A stretch of DNA of 50,330 bases from Saccharothrix sp. NRRL B-16314 (GTDB lineage Bacteria; Actinomycetota; Actinomycetes; Mycobacteriales; Pseudonocardiaceae), in the NCBI RefSeq assembly GCF_000716595.1, contig NZ_JNXC01000045.1, forward strand, positions 1-50,330, in the 5' to 3' direction. Both the position numbers and the translations under genes were made by a program. Positions 1 through 7,581 of this stretch are shown here, one piece after another (within the stretch, counting starts at the first letter, position 1; each line of letters begins with the position of its first letter). The notes beneath the pieces were generated by a model, which made no database searches, was not told the origin of the DNA, and was given only the letters and a program-made list of their open reading frames with translations.

Positions 1-99
1 GATGTGTTCGGTGCCGATGTAGTTGTGGTTGAGCATCCTGGCCTCTTCCTGGGCCAGGACAACCACCCGCCTCGCGCGGTCGGTGAACCTTTCGAACAT
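1..99 (-). CDS. clpC: ClpC ATP-dependent chaperone/protease ATPase, N-terminus only
   Basis: Only the first 33 codons lie in the window; the rest is to the left. The reverse strand begins [11 protein letters not shown] and continues through a [17 protein letters not shown] stretch, the nearly invariant start of actinobacterial ClpC (first Clp N repeat). ClpC is the AAA+ unfoldase that feeds substrates to ClpP. The ATG at 97-99 is preceded on its strand by a GGGAGGG ribosome-binding site. As a housekeeping gene it marks the left border of the biosynthetic cluster. A ClpC paralogue cannot be excluded from 33 residues. Confidence 0.88.
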   Translation of the reverse strand, partial: MFERFTDRARRVVVLAQEEARMLNHNYIGTEHI

Positions 100-117
100 G
101 TGCCCACCCTCCCAAGA

Positions 118-156
118 CAGATCCCAAATAGATATTTTATCGTATAGTTATTTACC
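118..156 (-). promoter_or_regulatory. AT-rich promoter region of clpC
   Basis: A compact A+T-rich island in otherwise very GC-rich sequence, directly upstream of the clpC start on the minus strand. It contains TATCT/TAAAAT-like cores suitable for a -10 element and ends close to the GGGAGGG ribosome-binding site. The exact transcription start cannot be fixed by eye. The remainder of the 344-base gap to the next gene holds no coding signal that I can see. Confidence 0.5.
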
Positions 157-271
157 GGGGAGGTCGACCCTCAGGACGGTCACGACCTGGGGCGAATGGC
201 CTGTGTTGAGCCGAACGGCTGCCGCCGCTACCCGCCGTCAGCGGCACGTAGTACGATCGGCACAGTTCAGC

Positions 272-283
272 TCGCTATAGCGA
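272..283. promoter_or_regulatory. Perfect 12-bp palindrome TCGCTATAGCGA upstream of the DUF6239-like gene
   Basis: Perfect self-complementary sequence 161 bases before the GTG at 444. Its half-site CGCTAT is the same as in the inverted repeats at 20886 and 10023, which lie in other cluster promoters. It could be a regulator site, or a -10 element with dyad symmetry. Confidence 0.45.
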
Positions 284-443
284 ACACCCCGCCGCGCACG
301 GCATCGGCTCCGCTCGACCCAGGCAGCAACCGGACCACCGCTTCGGCCGCGACCGTCAGGGGGACCGTCCTTGCACACGACATGGGCGCACACGACACGA
401 GCGCGCGCAACAGCAGTTCGTCGGCGGCGTCGGGGGAACACCC

Positions 444-1973
444 GTGTCCGCCCTCGTTGACGCGCTCCTCTCGGCAACGCTCCTCTCGGCCGGACCCGAG
501 CACGGCCACGCCCCACCGGGGGGAGCCGTCGCCGGTCCGGCGACGGCCGTCCTCCTCGCGCTGCCCTTCGTCGCCGGGTTCGCCCTGCTGCGACCGTTCG
601 TCCCGGCGCCAGGTCGCGGTTCGCGCGAACTGCTCGCGACGGCCACGGCCGGCGCGGTGTTGTGGGAGGTCTTCCGGCTCCCGGCCGACGCACCCCGTCC
701 GCTCGTCGCCGCCCTGGTCGCCCTCGCCCTGCTCGTTCCCCTGGCAGTCACGCTCAGCCGGTCGACCAGCGCACGCACGGACGCGGTCCAGTCCTGGCTG
801 TTCGCCGCTGCCGCTGCCACCGCCGCCGTGGCGTTCCAGCACGCACGTGGACCGGCGGGGGTGGCCGTCCTGTGCGGGATGACCGCCCTCGCGTGGTACC
901 CGTTGTGCGCCACCCGGTCGCGCGGCGGCACCGTCGTCCTCCGGACCGCCGCCGCGGTGCTCGCACTGGCGCTGATCGGCGGCGTGGCCCAGGCGGTGAT
1001 CGTCGGGACCGGCGGTCCGAAGCCGGGCGTCCCGGTCCTCGCCCGGATCACAACGGGCACGACCACGCTCGACGTGGTCGTCGTGCCGCACCTGCCCGGC
1101 CCCAACCTCGTCCACGTCACGCCGGCCCGCGGCCTGCTCATCACGTCGGCCGCGGACAGCGCCACGACCGCCACGCGACCGGGCACGACCGGCGAGTGGG
1201 CGGTGATCGACCTCCCGGAGGGGCAGTCCACGCTGCGTTTCGGTGCCGGCACCGTCCCCGTGGACACCGGCGACGCGGTGCCGGGCGCACCGGACCTCAC
1301 CGGCGCGGACGGGCCGGAGTGCGCGAGCGCCCTGCTGGGCGGCCTGGTCGGGGAGCCCGCCGCGCGGCGTGGCACGTCCACGTGCCCGGCCGAAGCCCTG
1401 ACCACCCCCGACGCGGAGGCCCTGCGCGTGGTGCCCGCGTTCCTCGCCGGTCGCGGGCAGCGGACCATCTCCCTCGTTGCCGACGACTCCCCCCGGTCGG
1501 CAGCCGCCGCGCGCACCGTCCGGGAATCAGCCGAAGCCCGTGGCATCCGGGTCGTCGACGACCCGACCGCGCCCGTCGTGGTGGTCTCCGGGTGGGAGGC
1601 CGCCGCCGCGACCGTGGCCGCCATCGCCGCCGGCGACCACCCCGCCCAGGGCAGCTACCTGGCGCCCTGGCTGCTGACTCCCCCGCTGCTCGAACCACCG
1701 GCGGGCCAGGTCGTGCCGCTGACGTTCACGCCGACCGACGAGTCCCCGATGCGCTACGTGGCCGCGCTGACCGACCGTGCGCCCGGCGCGGCGCCCAGCA
1801 CCTCCGGCTACCGGGCCTGGCTGCGAGCACGCGGCGATCACCCGGCCGCGACCGTGCGGCTCCACGCCGCCGGCACCGCCGCCGTCCCGGGGACCGGCCA
1901 CCACGACCACCGCCCGTCGTGGCTGCACGGCGGCATCGTCATCCCCGTCACCGGCCCGCTCGACCCGGGCTGA
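444..1973 (+). CDS. Large membrane protein with a binding-protein-like C-terminal region (DUF6239-like), cluster-associated
   Basis: 509 residues, GTG start preceded by GGGGGAA. The first ~190 residues are hydrophobic, with about five or six predicted membrane segments (Ala/Leu/Val-rich runs near residues 30-55, 65-85, 90-110, 120-140, 150-185). The rest is soluble, with a beta-rich stretch (~200-280) and an alpha/beta region (~290-480) containing phrases typical of periplasmic solute-binding folds, such as PLTFTPTDESPMRY. It resembles uncharacterised actinobacterial proteins that I recall as DUF6239, linked to natural-product loci, but I could not check this. It lies between clpC and the first regulator and heads a plus-strand pair with the small ORF at 1993. 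Function unknown; a membrane-anchored sensor or a handling protein for the product is a guess. Confidence 0.7.
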   Translation: MSALVDALLSATLLSAGPEHGHAPPGGAVAGPATAVLLALPFVAGFALLRPFVPAPGRGSRELLATATAGAVLWEVFRLPADAPRPLVAALVALALLVPLAVTLSRSTSARTDAVQSWLFAAAAATAAVAFQHARGPAGVAVLCGMTALAWYPLCATRSRGGTVVLRTAAAVLALALIGGVAQAVIVGTGGPKPGVPVLARITTGTTTLDVVVVPHLPGPNLVHVTPARGLLITSAADSATTATRPGTTGEWAVIDLPEGQSTLRFGAGTVPVDTGDAVPGAPDLTGADGPECASALLGGLVGEPAARRGTSTCPAEALTTPDAEALRVVPAFLAGRGQRTISLVADDSPRSAAAARTVRESAEARGIRVVDDPTAPVVVVSGWEAAAATVAAIAAGDHPAQGSYLAPWLLTPPLLEPPAGQVVPLTFTPTDESPMRYVAALTDRAPGAAPSTSGYRAWLRARGDHPAATVRLHAAGTAAVPGTGHHDHRPSWLHGGIVIPVTGPLDPG

Positions 1974-1992
1974 CACCAAGAGGAGGAGCACC

Positions 1993-2163
1993 ATGGCACC
2001 GGCGCACGACGAATCGTCCTATGTGGAGCACCTGGCCGGGGTGGAGTCCGTGCTGCACGGCGAAGGGCGGGAACCCGACGTGCCGCCGCCGGACCGGTCC
2101 GAGCCGGGCGCGGATCACACCAGGCCGAGCATCCGCGTGCACCGCTGGATCGCCTCGGGCTGA
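1993..2163 (+). CDS. Small protein of unknown function, 56 residues
   Basis: An excellent AGGAGG ribosome-binding site (1981-1986) sits seven bases from ATG, 19 bases after the stop of the membrane protein, so the two are probably co-transcribed. The product begins MAPAHDESSYVEHLAG, is hydrophilic and Pro/Asp/Glu-rich, and has no membrane segment and no Cys. Its last 49 bases overlap the 3' end of the convergent HxlR gene on the other strand. I do not recognise a family. The RBS argues for translation, but the tail may only be the antisense of the regulator gene. Confidence 0.5.
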   Translation: MAPAHDESSYVEHLAGVESVLHGEGREPDVPPPDRSEPGADHTRPSIRVHRWIASG

Positions 2164-2783
2164 CCCTCGATCGACACCCGCCCGGTGGCGATCGCGGCGA
2201 ACGGCGTGATCAGGCGGGCGCCGATGCGGACGAACGTGTCCGGGTCACTGGTGATCACCAGGTCCGGCTGCTCCGCCTGACCGCGGCTGAACGCCACCTC
2301 GCCCGCCTTGACCGCGACCGTGAACGCCTGGTCGCCGACCCGGAACTCGTACACCTCGTCGATGTCCGGGATCTCGGTCTCGACCACCATGGCCTGGATC
2401 GCCAGGAAGCCCCACTCCGCGCGGACGACCCCGGTGCTCGCGGACTCGTCCAGGAACGACAGGCCCCACCTGGTGAGCGACAGCACGGGTCCGGACAGCT
2501 GCCGGCCCAGCTCGGTGAGCTGGTAGAACTTGCCGCGCCCGTCACCGGGGACCGGCACCTGCTCGATCACGCCGTGCTCGGTGAGCGTCTTGAGCCGTTC
2601 GGCCAGGAGGTTCGGGCCGATGCCCGGCAGGTTGTCGATCATCTCGTTGAACCGGGACGGGCCGATGAGCAGCTCCCTGATCACCAGCAGGGTCCAGCGC
2701 TCACCGATGACGTTCATCCCGGCGGCCAGTCCGCAGAACTGCCCGTAGTCCCGCTTGCCGACCACTGCCACCCCTAGCCTCAC
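2115..2783 (-). CDS. HxlR-family regulator with C-terminal SCP2-like domain (copy 1)
   Basis: 222 residues. The N-terminal ~110 residues form a HxlR winged helix: CGLAAGMNVIGERWTLLVIR, then RFNEMIDNLPGIGPNLLAERL and the wing GDGRGKFYQLTELG. The C-terminal half (~125-222) resembles a sterol-carrier-protein-2 domain (YEFRVGDQAFTVAVKAGE, then IEGQPEAIQRCTRML). HxlR proteins bind inverted repeats as dimers; the SCP2 fold binds hydrophobic ligands, so a lipophilic effector is inferred. GTG at 2783 is used, but GTG at 2771 would match copy 3 (21748-22446) better. The copies at 20195 and 21748 are close paralogues. The gene lies 74 bases after unbL on the same strand, with the TAGCAAC half-site in that gap. 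Confidence 0.88.
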   Translation of the reverse strand: MRLGVAVVGKRDYGQFCGLAAGMNVIGERWTLLVIRELLIGPSRFNEMIDNLPGIGPNLLAERLKTLTEHGVIEQVPVPGDGRGKFYQLTELGRQLSGPVLSLTRWGLSFLDESASTGVVRAEWGFLAIQAMVVETEIPDIDEVYEFRVGDQAFTVAVKAGEVAFSRGQAEQPDLVITSDPDTFVRIGARLITPFAAIATGRVSIEGQPEAIQRCTRMLGLV

Positions 2784-2805
2784 CGACGGACAGGTCGGCC
2801 AAGCC

Positions 2806-2812
2806 TAGCAAC
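2806..2812. promoter_or_regulatory. TAGCAAC half-site in the promoter of HxlR copy 1
   Basis: The same heptamer lies 29 bases before HxlR copy 3 and forms both arms of the perfect inverted repeat upstream of the solute-binding protein gene (20101-20124). Here only one arm is present, 23 bases before the GTG at 2783. Candidate operator half-site or a variant promoter element. Confidence 0.4.
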
Positions 2813-2857
2813 GGGGGTGGCGGACCAGCCGTATTCCACCCGGGTGCGCGCAGCCGG

Positions 2858-3820
2858 TCACCGGCCACCGCCGTCGATCAGGGCGCGCAGCCGCGCCTTC
2901 CACTCCAGGTACGCGTGCACGTGGCGGTACCCGAGCAGGTCCGCGGACGTCTCGTCGGTCCAGCGCGCCGCTTCCTCCACCGTCACGCCCACCAGCTGGG
3001 CGCACGCGTCGCGGGTGTGGTCCGGCACGACGCCCGAGCGTGCCCTGGCGCCGACCGCGAAGACGACGCCCTGGGCGAAGTGAGACCGGTGGGGCCGGGC
3101 CAGGTCCAGCAGCGCGGCACGACCGGCGTCGTCCACCGCACCGGCGTAGGCGCAGGCCAGCCCGACCCCGCTCCACAGGTGGGGCCTCGCGGCGACGGGT
3201 GCGCGTTCGATCACCTCGGCCACGCCGTCCGGGTCGGCGGACTGCACGAACCACAACGCCCGACCGCACCCCGCGAGACGTGCCTGCCACACCGGCCCCG
3301 GGGTCCGCCCGGCCCGGCGCAGCAACGCTTCCACCCCGCCGAAGTACACCTCGCCGAAACCGTTGCCGTCGAGCGCGAGCCAGCGCAGCAACGGGGCGGA
3401 CGGCAGCCGCACCACGGCCGGCACCCGCGCCGCGGTGAACAGCCAACCGGCGCCGACGTGCACCAGGTGCGGGTACCCGGCGCCCGGCCCGGCGAGCAGG
3501 CGGTCGAGCGCACGCGCCCGACCGGCGGTGGCCAGGTCGAGCAACCCGGCGAACATCGCCGCGCCCTCGTACGCGAACCCGCGCTCTTCCTCCGCCACCT
3601 CGCTCAGCGGCTCGTGCGGCGCACGCCACGACCGCACGGCGAGGTTGAACCCGCCGAGGAAGTTGCCCGCGTGCCGTTCCAGCACCGCCCGCTGTGTCGG
3701 CCGGTCGAGCCGGAACCCGCGCCGGGCGAAATCGGCCATCGACAGCGGCAGCCGCGGTCGTAGTCGCGCGAGCGGGTTCGTCGTGCCGGGTGTGGACGGA
3801 ACCGCGCGCGAACGCCCCAC
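2858..3820 (-). CDS. unbL: UnbL/DUF1702 enediyne biosynthesis protein
   Basis: 320 residues from a GTG at 3818-3820 preceded by GGAGG (reverse strand). The N-terminal MADFARRGFR (residues ~25-34) followed by a Gly/Ala-rich helical body, with GFAYEGAAMF, GYPHLVHVGAGW, YFGGVEALLR and WSGVGLACAYAG motifs, matches DUF1702. Pfam describes this family as the products of unbL genes, one of the five conserved genes of enediyne cassettes (unbL, unbV, unbU, pksE, tebC-type thioesterase). Its biochemical role is not established; it is thought to act with PksE in forming the core. Normally it neighbours unbV/unbU. Here it is about 22 kb from the other members, on the same strand. Length is normal for the family. 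Confidence 0.85.
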   Translation of the reverse strand: MGRSRAVPSTPGTTNPLARLRPRLPLSMADFARRGFRLDRPTQRAVLERHAGNFLGGFNLAVRSWRAPHEPLSEVAEEERGFAYEGAAMFAGLLDLATAGRARALDRLLAGPGAGYPHLVHVGAGWLFTAARVPAVVRLPSAPLLRWLALDGNGFGEVYFGGVEALLRRAGRTPGPVWQARLAGCGRALWFVQSADPDGVAEVIERAPVAARPHLWSGVGLACAYAGAVDDAGRAALLDLARPHRSHFAQGVVFAVGARARSGVVPDHTRDACAQLVGVTVEEAARWTDETSADLLGYRHVHAYLEWKARLRALIDGGGR

Positions 3821-3843
3821 AACTCCTCCAGGCCAGGAATAGT

Positions 3844-3879
3844 CCGTCAAACTATAGTGAATTCCTTTCCTACCAGGTC
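3844..3879 (-). promoter_or_regulatory. Probable promoter of unbL with ACTATAGT palindrome
   Basis: The 8-bp palindrome ACTATAGT at 3851-3858 reads as a TATAGT -10 element on the minus strand, about 31 bases before the unbL GTG. It lies in an A+T-rich island between unbL and the terminator of the upstream gene. No convincing -35 hexamer is seen. Confidence 0.45.
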
Positions 3880-3895
3880 GACCGGTGGCAGACCA

Positions 3896-3923
3896 GAGGG
3901 CGGGGCCCGCTGACCCCGCCCTC
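3896..3923 (-). terminator. Hairpin terminator after the SBP56-like gene
   Basis: Perfect 10-bp stem (GAGGGCGGGG pairing with CCCCGCCCTC) with an 8-base loop, 20 bases after the stop of the minus-strand gene ending at 3943. No clear T-run follows, as is usual in actinomycetes. It separates that gene from the unbL promoter. Confidence 0.65.
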
Positions 3924-3942
3924 GGCGGCCCTTGCGGCGCGG

Positions 3943-5667
3943 TCAGCGCCTCGGGGCCTCGGACACGGCGAACAAAACGCCGTGAGGCCTGGCGAAGCCG
4001 GTGGCGCCGTGCGGCCACCGGGTCCGGTTCATCTGGACGCACGGGGTGCCGGTGTGCTCGTCGCGGAACGAGACGTCCTCCGACAGCGTCCCGTCGGACG
4101 CCTGGTTGATCATGCACACGCGGTGGTCGCCGTCCAGGCCGACCGCGGCCACGAAGTAGTTCGACACGGCCAGCCTGGTCACCCGGTCGGTCTCCCGGAC
4201 CTTGCCGTTCGGCAGCCGCTCGAAGGTGTCCAGCGTGCCCCAGTGCGGGCCGACGCCGACGTCGGGCGACACGGCGTCCCGGATCGGCACCGCGTCGACC
4301 AGCTTCGGGCAGTCCGGTTCGAAGCCGCCGCGCTCGACCTCGGCCAGCTCGTCCACGGAGCACGTGGTCCGGTCGCCCGACGCGACGAGGTCGCGGATGT
4401 CGAGCACGTACACCATGCCCGTCTGCTCCTGCCGCGGCAGGAAACCGTTGGTGCCCATGACGGTGTGGTAGAGGTACCGGTCGTCCGGGCTGACCTGCAG
4501 CCAGCTCGCGCCGTCGTACGCGCCGCTGAGCCGGCTCTCGTGCTGGAACGAGGCGTAGGCCGCGGTGTCGTCGAAGACCTCGCGCCACTGCGGTGACGGG
4601 CTGGTGATGTCCGGCGTGTAGAAGACGGCGCCGCCGAGCATGGTGGAGGCGAACGCGCCGCGGTGGCCGGGTCTGTTGGTCACCGCCACTTCCATCACCA
4701 TGCGCTGCTCGTCGGAGTAGCCGTCCGGGTCCGGTGGGCGCGGCCCCTTGGGCAGGGACGCCTTCGACACGACCCTGGCGTCGTCCCGGTCGCTGATGTC
4801 CCAGATCCGGACCGTGTCCCGGTAGAGGTACGGGCTGCCGGGGCCGGTCTGCTCGCCGACGAGGTTGCGGATCTCCACGTAGTCGCTGGTGATCATCCGG
4901 TCCAGGTCCTCGCGGACCTGGATGCCGTGCGGGTTCGCGCAGGACGGCACGGGCAGCGCGGGCACCGACGGGCACGTCACGGCGTCCTCCGGCGCGAGTG
5001 AGGCGGCCGGCAGCTCGGCGAGCGTCCGCCCCTTCTCGTCCAGTCGGACGACTTCGCCCGGCGTGCCCGCGAAACCGTTGCCCTGGCGCACTTCGCCGTT
5101 GGTGTAGGTGCACGGGCCCGGCACGTTCGGGCCGCCCATGTAGGTGCCGTACGCCGTGCCGTCCCGGAGCACCGCGAAGGCGTCCGGCGCGGTGCCGCAC
5201 GGCGTGTCCATCGGCAGGTTGACGCCGGTGATCCGGACGAGCGGCAGGTCGTCGACGTCGAGGACGAACACCGTGTCGCTGAGGATGCCGCCGGCGTAGA
5301 GCCGCTGCCCCTGGTGCCAGGTGTACTGGAGGTGGTGCGGCTCGTTGCCGGACTGCGGGCCGACCGTGGCGGTGTTGACGACCTTGCCGTACGTGGGCGA
5401 GTCCGGCGACGCGTCGACCACCGCCAGGAAGTCCGGCTCGGCGCCGTCGGCGGTCGGCGCGCCGCCCGCCCAGACGAGCAGCCATTCGTGCGACTTCCAC
5501 CGGTCGCCGTAGCCGACGAGGTGGTTCGTCACCGTGTAGGTCCCGCCGTCCGTGCCCACCACGCTGGTGGGCACCACGCGGACCGGGTCGGCGGACGCTG
5601 AAGGGGTGAGGAAAGCGGACGGGAGCAGGATGGCGGCGGCCACCCGGCCCCAAGCGGTTCTGATCAT
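3943..5667 (-). CDS. Secreted SBP56/methanethiol-oxidase-like beta-propeller protein
   Basis: 574 residues from the ATG at 5665-5667, which has GGGG upstream and opens directly into a signal peptide (MIRTAWGRVAAAILLPSAFL, cleavage near ASA-DP). An upstream in-frame ATG would only add 13 residues. Motifs of the selenium-binding protein 56 family are clear: PDFLAVVDASPDSPTYGKV, NEPHHLQYTW (family DELHHSGWN) and NPHGIQVREDLDRMITSDY. Known members oxidise methanethiol to formaldehyde, H2S and H2O2 using copper and are often exported. The gene lies between unbL and a methyltransferase and may belong with the sulfur genes at 22.6-24.7 kb. The substrate here is inferred, and the copper ligands need checking by alignment. 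Confidence 0.75.
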   Translation of the reverse strand: MIRTAWGRVAAAILLPSAFLTPSASADPVRVVPTSVVGTDGGTYTVTNHLVGYGDRWKSHEWLLVWAGGAPTADGAEPDFLAVVDASPDSPTYGKVVNTATVGPQSGNEPHHLQYTWHQGQRLYAGGILSDTVFVLDVDDLPLVRITGVNLPMDTPCGTAPDAFAVLRDGTAYGTYMGGPNVPGPCTYTNGEVRQGNGFAGTPGEVVRLDEKGRTLAELPAASLAPEDAVTCPSVPALPVPSCANPHGIQVREDLDRMITSDYVEIRNLVGEQTGPGSPYLYRDTVRIWDISDRDDARVVSKASLPKGPRPPDPDGYSDEQRMVMEVAVTNRPGHRGAFASTMLGGAVFYTPDITSPSPQWREVFDDTAAYASFQHESRLSGAYDGASWLQVSPDDRYLYHTVMGTNGFLPRQEQTGMVYVLDIRDLVASGDRTTCSVDELAEVERGGFEPDCPKLVDAVPIRDAVSPDVGVGPHWGTLDTFERLPNGKVRETDRVTRLAVSNYFVAAVGLDGDHRVCMINQASDGTLSEDVSFRDEHTGTPCVQMNRTRWPHGATGFARPHGVLFAVSEAPRR

Positions 5668-5842
5668 GGGGTTACCCCAATCGGGCGCGACCGATCGCGG
5701 TGGCACGTGTCGCCCGCGGCGGTTCGGCGGCGCGTCATGGGCCCCAAGGTCGGCGGCAGTGGGCTTGCTACGACGGGCGTCGACCGCAATCGACGCCGAC
5801 CGGCGTACCGGGGTGACCGGTGTCCGCGACGGCGGGGGCGGG

Positions 5843-6688
5843 TCAGCCCCCGGCCTTCGCCATCCGCTCCGCGGAGAGCAGCAGGTAGCCGGGTTCTCCG
5901 ACTTCCAGGCACTCCTCGAACACCGAGATGAAGGCGTCCAGCATCCCGGGGCCGTACACGGGTTCCAGTTCGGCGCGCTGCCGCTGCACGGCGAGCACCA
6001 TCTCGCGGTGGTGGCGATCGGTCTGGCGGGTGATGTCGAGGTACTCGGTCAGGTGGAACCCGGCCGAGCGCAGCAGCGGCGGGTAGTCCTCGACCACCAG
6101 CAGCTCGCTGTTGAGGGCGAGCCTGCGATAGGCCTCCACGGCCGCGAGCCGCCGGCCTTCCGGCGGCTCCTTCACGAAGAAGTCGGTCAGCACGAAGCGC
6201 CCGCCGTCCCGCAGCACGCGCCCGAGTTGGCCGAACACCCTTGGCAGGTCGGGCATGTGCACGATCGACTCGATGGCCAGCACCGCGTCGAACGAGTCGT
6301 CGGGGAACGGCAGGTCGAGCGCGTCGGCGACCTCGAAGCTCACCAGATCCGTGAGCCCTTCCCCCGCCGCGCGGGCCCGTGCCTCCGCCACGAGGGACGG
6401 GCTGGTCGCCACGCCGACCACGGTGGCGCCCGTGGTGCGGGCGAGCCGGACGGCGGGCATGCCGAGCCCGCACCCGAGGTCGAGGACCCGGCTGCCGGGG
6501 CCGACGCGCAGCCGTTCGACCATCATGTCGGTCAGCCGGTCGGTGGCCTCCTGCACGGTGCTCGTGTCGTCCGCCGAGTCCCAGTAGCCCAGGTGGACGT
6601 TGACCCCGACCAGCCGGGTGATCAGCGGGATCGCGTTCTCGTAGAACTCCACGACCTCTTCCTTGGTCGGTGTGTACGACGAGACCAT
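5843..6688 (-). CDS. SAM-dependent O-methyltransferase, RebM-like
   Basis: 281 residues from the ATG at 6686-6688, preceded by GGGAGGA; the longer frame lacks an RBS. The N-terminus (EEVVEFYENAIPL, NVHLGYW, ATDRLTDMM) closely follows the RebM type of glycoside/sugar O-methyltransferase. The SAM site is VLDLGCGLGMPAVRLA (residues ~79-94), followed by DLPFPDDSFDAV and an IESIVHM stretch. RebM methylates the 4'-hydroxyl of the rebeccamycin sugar; methylation of a sugar or core hydroxyl in the enediyne is inferred. It is transcribed divergently from the N-methyltransferase gene at 6855, with a strong inverted repeat in the shared promoter. Confidence 0.85.
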   Translation of the reverse strand: MVSSYTPTKEEVVEFYENAIPLITRLVGVNVHLGYWDSADDTSTVQEATDRLTDMMVERLRVGPGSRVLDLGCGLGMPAVRLARTTGATVVGVATSPSLVAEARARAAGEGLTDLVSFEVADALDLPFPDDSFDAVLAIESIVHMPDLPRVFGQLGRVLRDGGRFVLTDFFVKEPPEGRRLAAVEAYRRLALNSELLVVEDYPPLLRSAGFHLTEYLDITRQTDRHHREMVLAVQRQRAELEPVYGPGMLDAFISVFEECLEVGEPGYLLLSAERMAKAGG

Positions 6689-6744
6689 GCGGATCCTCCC
6701 GAGGGGCTGTCCGGTCGCTGCGGCGCATTCCACGCCACTCGCTT

Positions 6745-6771
6745 GAGTAAGCTATACCTTACTCGGGTAAG
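6745..6771. promoter_or_regulatory. Inverted repeat GAGTAAG-CTATAC-CTTACTC in a divergent promoter
   Basis: Two perfect 7-bp arms (6745-6751 and 6758-6764) flank a 6-bp spacer containing a CTATA core. A third copy, GGGTAAG, follows at 6765-6771. The site lies between the divergent methyltransferase genes starting at 6688 and 6855, where an operator is expected. It is unlike the GTTGCTA and CGCTAT motifs, so it may bind a different regulator. Confidence 0.6.
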
Positions 6772-6854
6772 CGGACAAGACTGCCCAGGTGAACTGCGCA
6801 CACGTCCGTTCATCGGCGGTTTTCGCTTAACTAACGGAGTGCTAGCGTCACGCG

Positions 6855-7577
6855 GTGACCACCGTGTACCGCGACGGCTACGCCGAGGTCTACGACCGGG
6901 TCATGCGGGCCAGGGGCCGCGACCACGCCGCCCAGTCGCGTGCGATCGCCCGGCTGGCGCGCGACCACGACTCCGGCGCGACCCGCCTGCTGGACGTGGC
7001 CTGCGGCACCGGGCTGCACCTGCGGTTCCTGCGGGAGGAGTTCGACGTGACGGGCGTGGACGCCTCGGCCGCCATGCTGGCCGTCGCCGAGGCCAGGGTG
7101 CCGGGACTGCGGACGCACCGCGCCGACATGCGCGAGGTCGAGCTGGCGGCCCGCTTCGACGTGATCACGTGCCTGTTCGCCGTGCCGCACCTGGCATCGA
7201 CCGCGGAGTTGGAGCAGGTGGTCGCGCGGTTCGTCCGGCACCTGGCGCCGGGCGGCGTGCTGCTGGTCGAACCGTGGTACGAGCCCGGTGAGTTCATCGA
7301 GGGGCACGTGTCGCGGGACGTGGTCGAGGAGCCGGAGCGCACGACGGTCCGGCTCTCGCACTCCACCCGGCTCGACGGCTCCCGCGTCCGGATGGTGGTG
7401 CACCACGCCGAGGCGCACTCGGTGACCGGCATCCGGCACGCCACCGACACGTTCGACATGACCCTGTTCACCGCACCGGAGTTCGAGGCCGCCTTCGCGG
7501 CGGCGGGGTGCGACGCGGAGCACGTCCCGGCCACGCCGTTCCGGTGGGGGCTCTGGGTCGCCCGACCGCGGGGCTGA
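6855..7577 (+). CDS. NDP-aminosugar N-methyltransferase, DesVI/TylM1-like
   Basis: 240 residues, GTG start. Motifs in order: YAEVYDRVMRARGRDHAAQS (DesVI: ADVYDLFYLGRGKDYAAE), the SAM motif LLDVACGTGLHLRFL (~50-64), MREVELAARFDVITCLFAVPHL (~92-113), PGGVLLVEPWYEPGEF (~133-148) and MTLFTAPEFEAAFAAAG. This is the family that N,N-dimethylates TDP-amino-deoxysugars such as desosamine and mycaminose. No strong RBS is seen; a TAGCGT hexamer seven bases before the GTG would allow a leaderless transcript. It heads the plus-strand sugar block. The cluster shows no sugar aminotransferase, so the source of the amino sugar is unclear. Confidence 0.85.
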   Translation: MTTVYRDGYAEVYDRVMRARGRDHAAQSRAIARLARDHDSGATRLLDVACGTGLHLRFLREEFDVTGVDASAAMLAVAEARVPGLRTHRADMREVELAARFDVITCLFAVPHLASTAELEQVVARFVRHLAPGGVLLVEPWYEPGEFIEGHVSRDVVEEPERTTVRLSHSTRLDGSRVRMVVHHAEAHSVTGIRHATDTFDMTLFTAPEFEAAFAAAGCDAEHVPATPFRWGLWVARPRG

Positions 7578-7581
7578 CCCG

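Noticed and set aside
2858..5653. 931-codon frame joining unbL with sequence antisense-shifted from the SBP56-like gene
   Set aside because: The upstream two thirds is a shadow frame of the secreted protein gene; a GTG with GGAGG at 3820 starts the real unbL, and a terminator hairpin lies in between.
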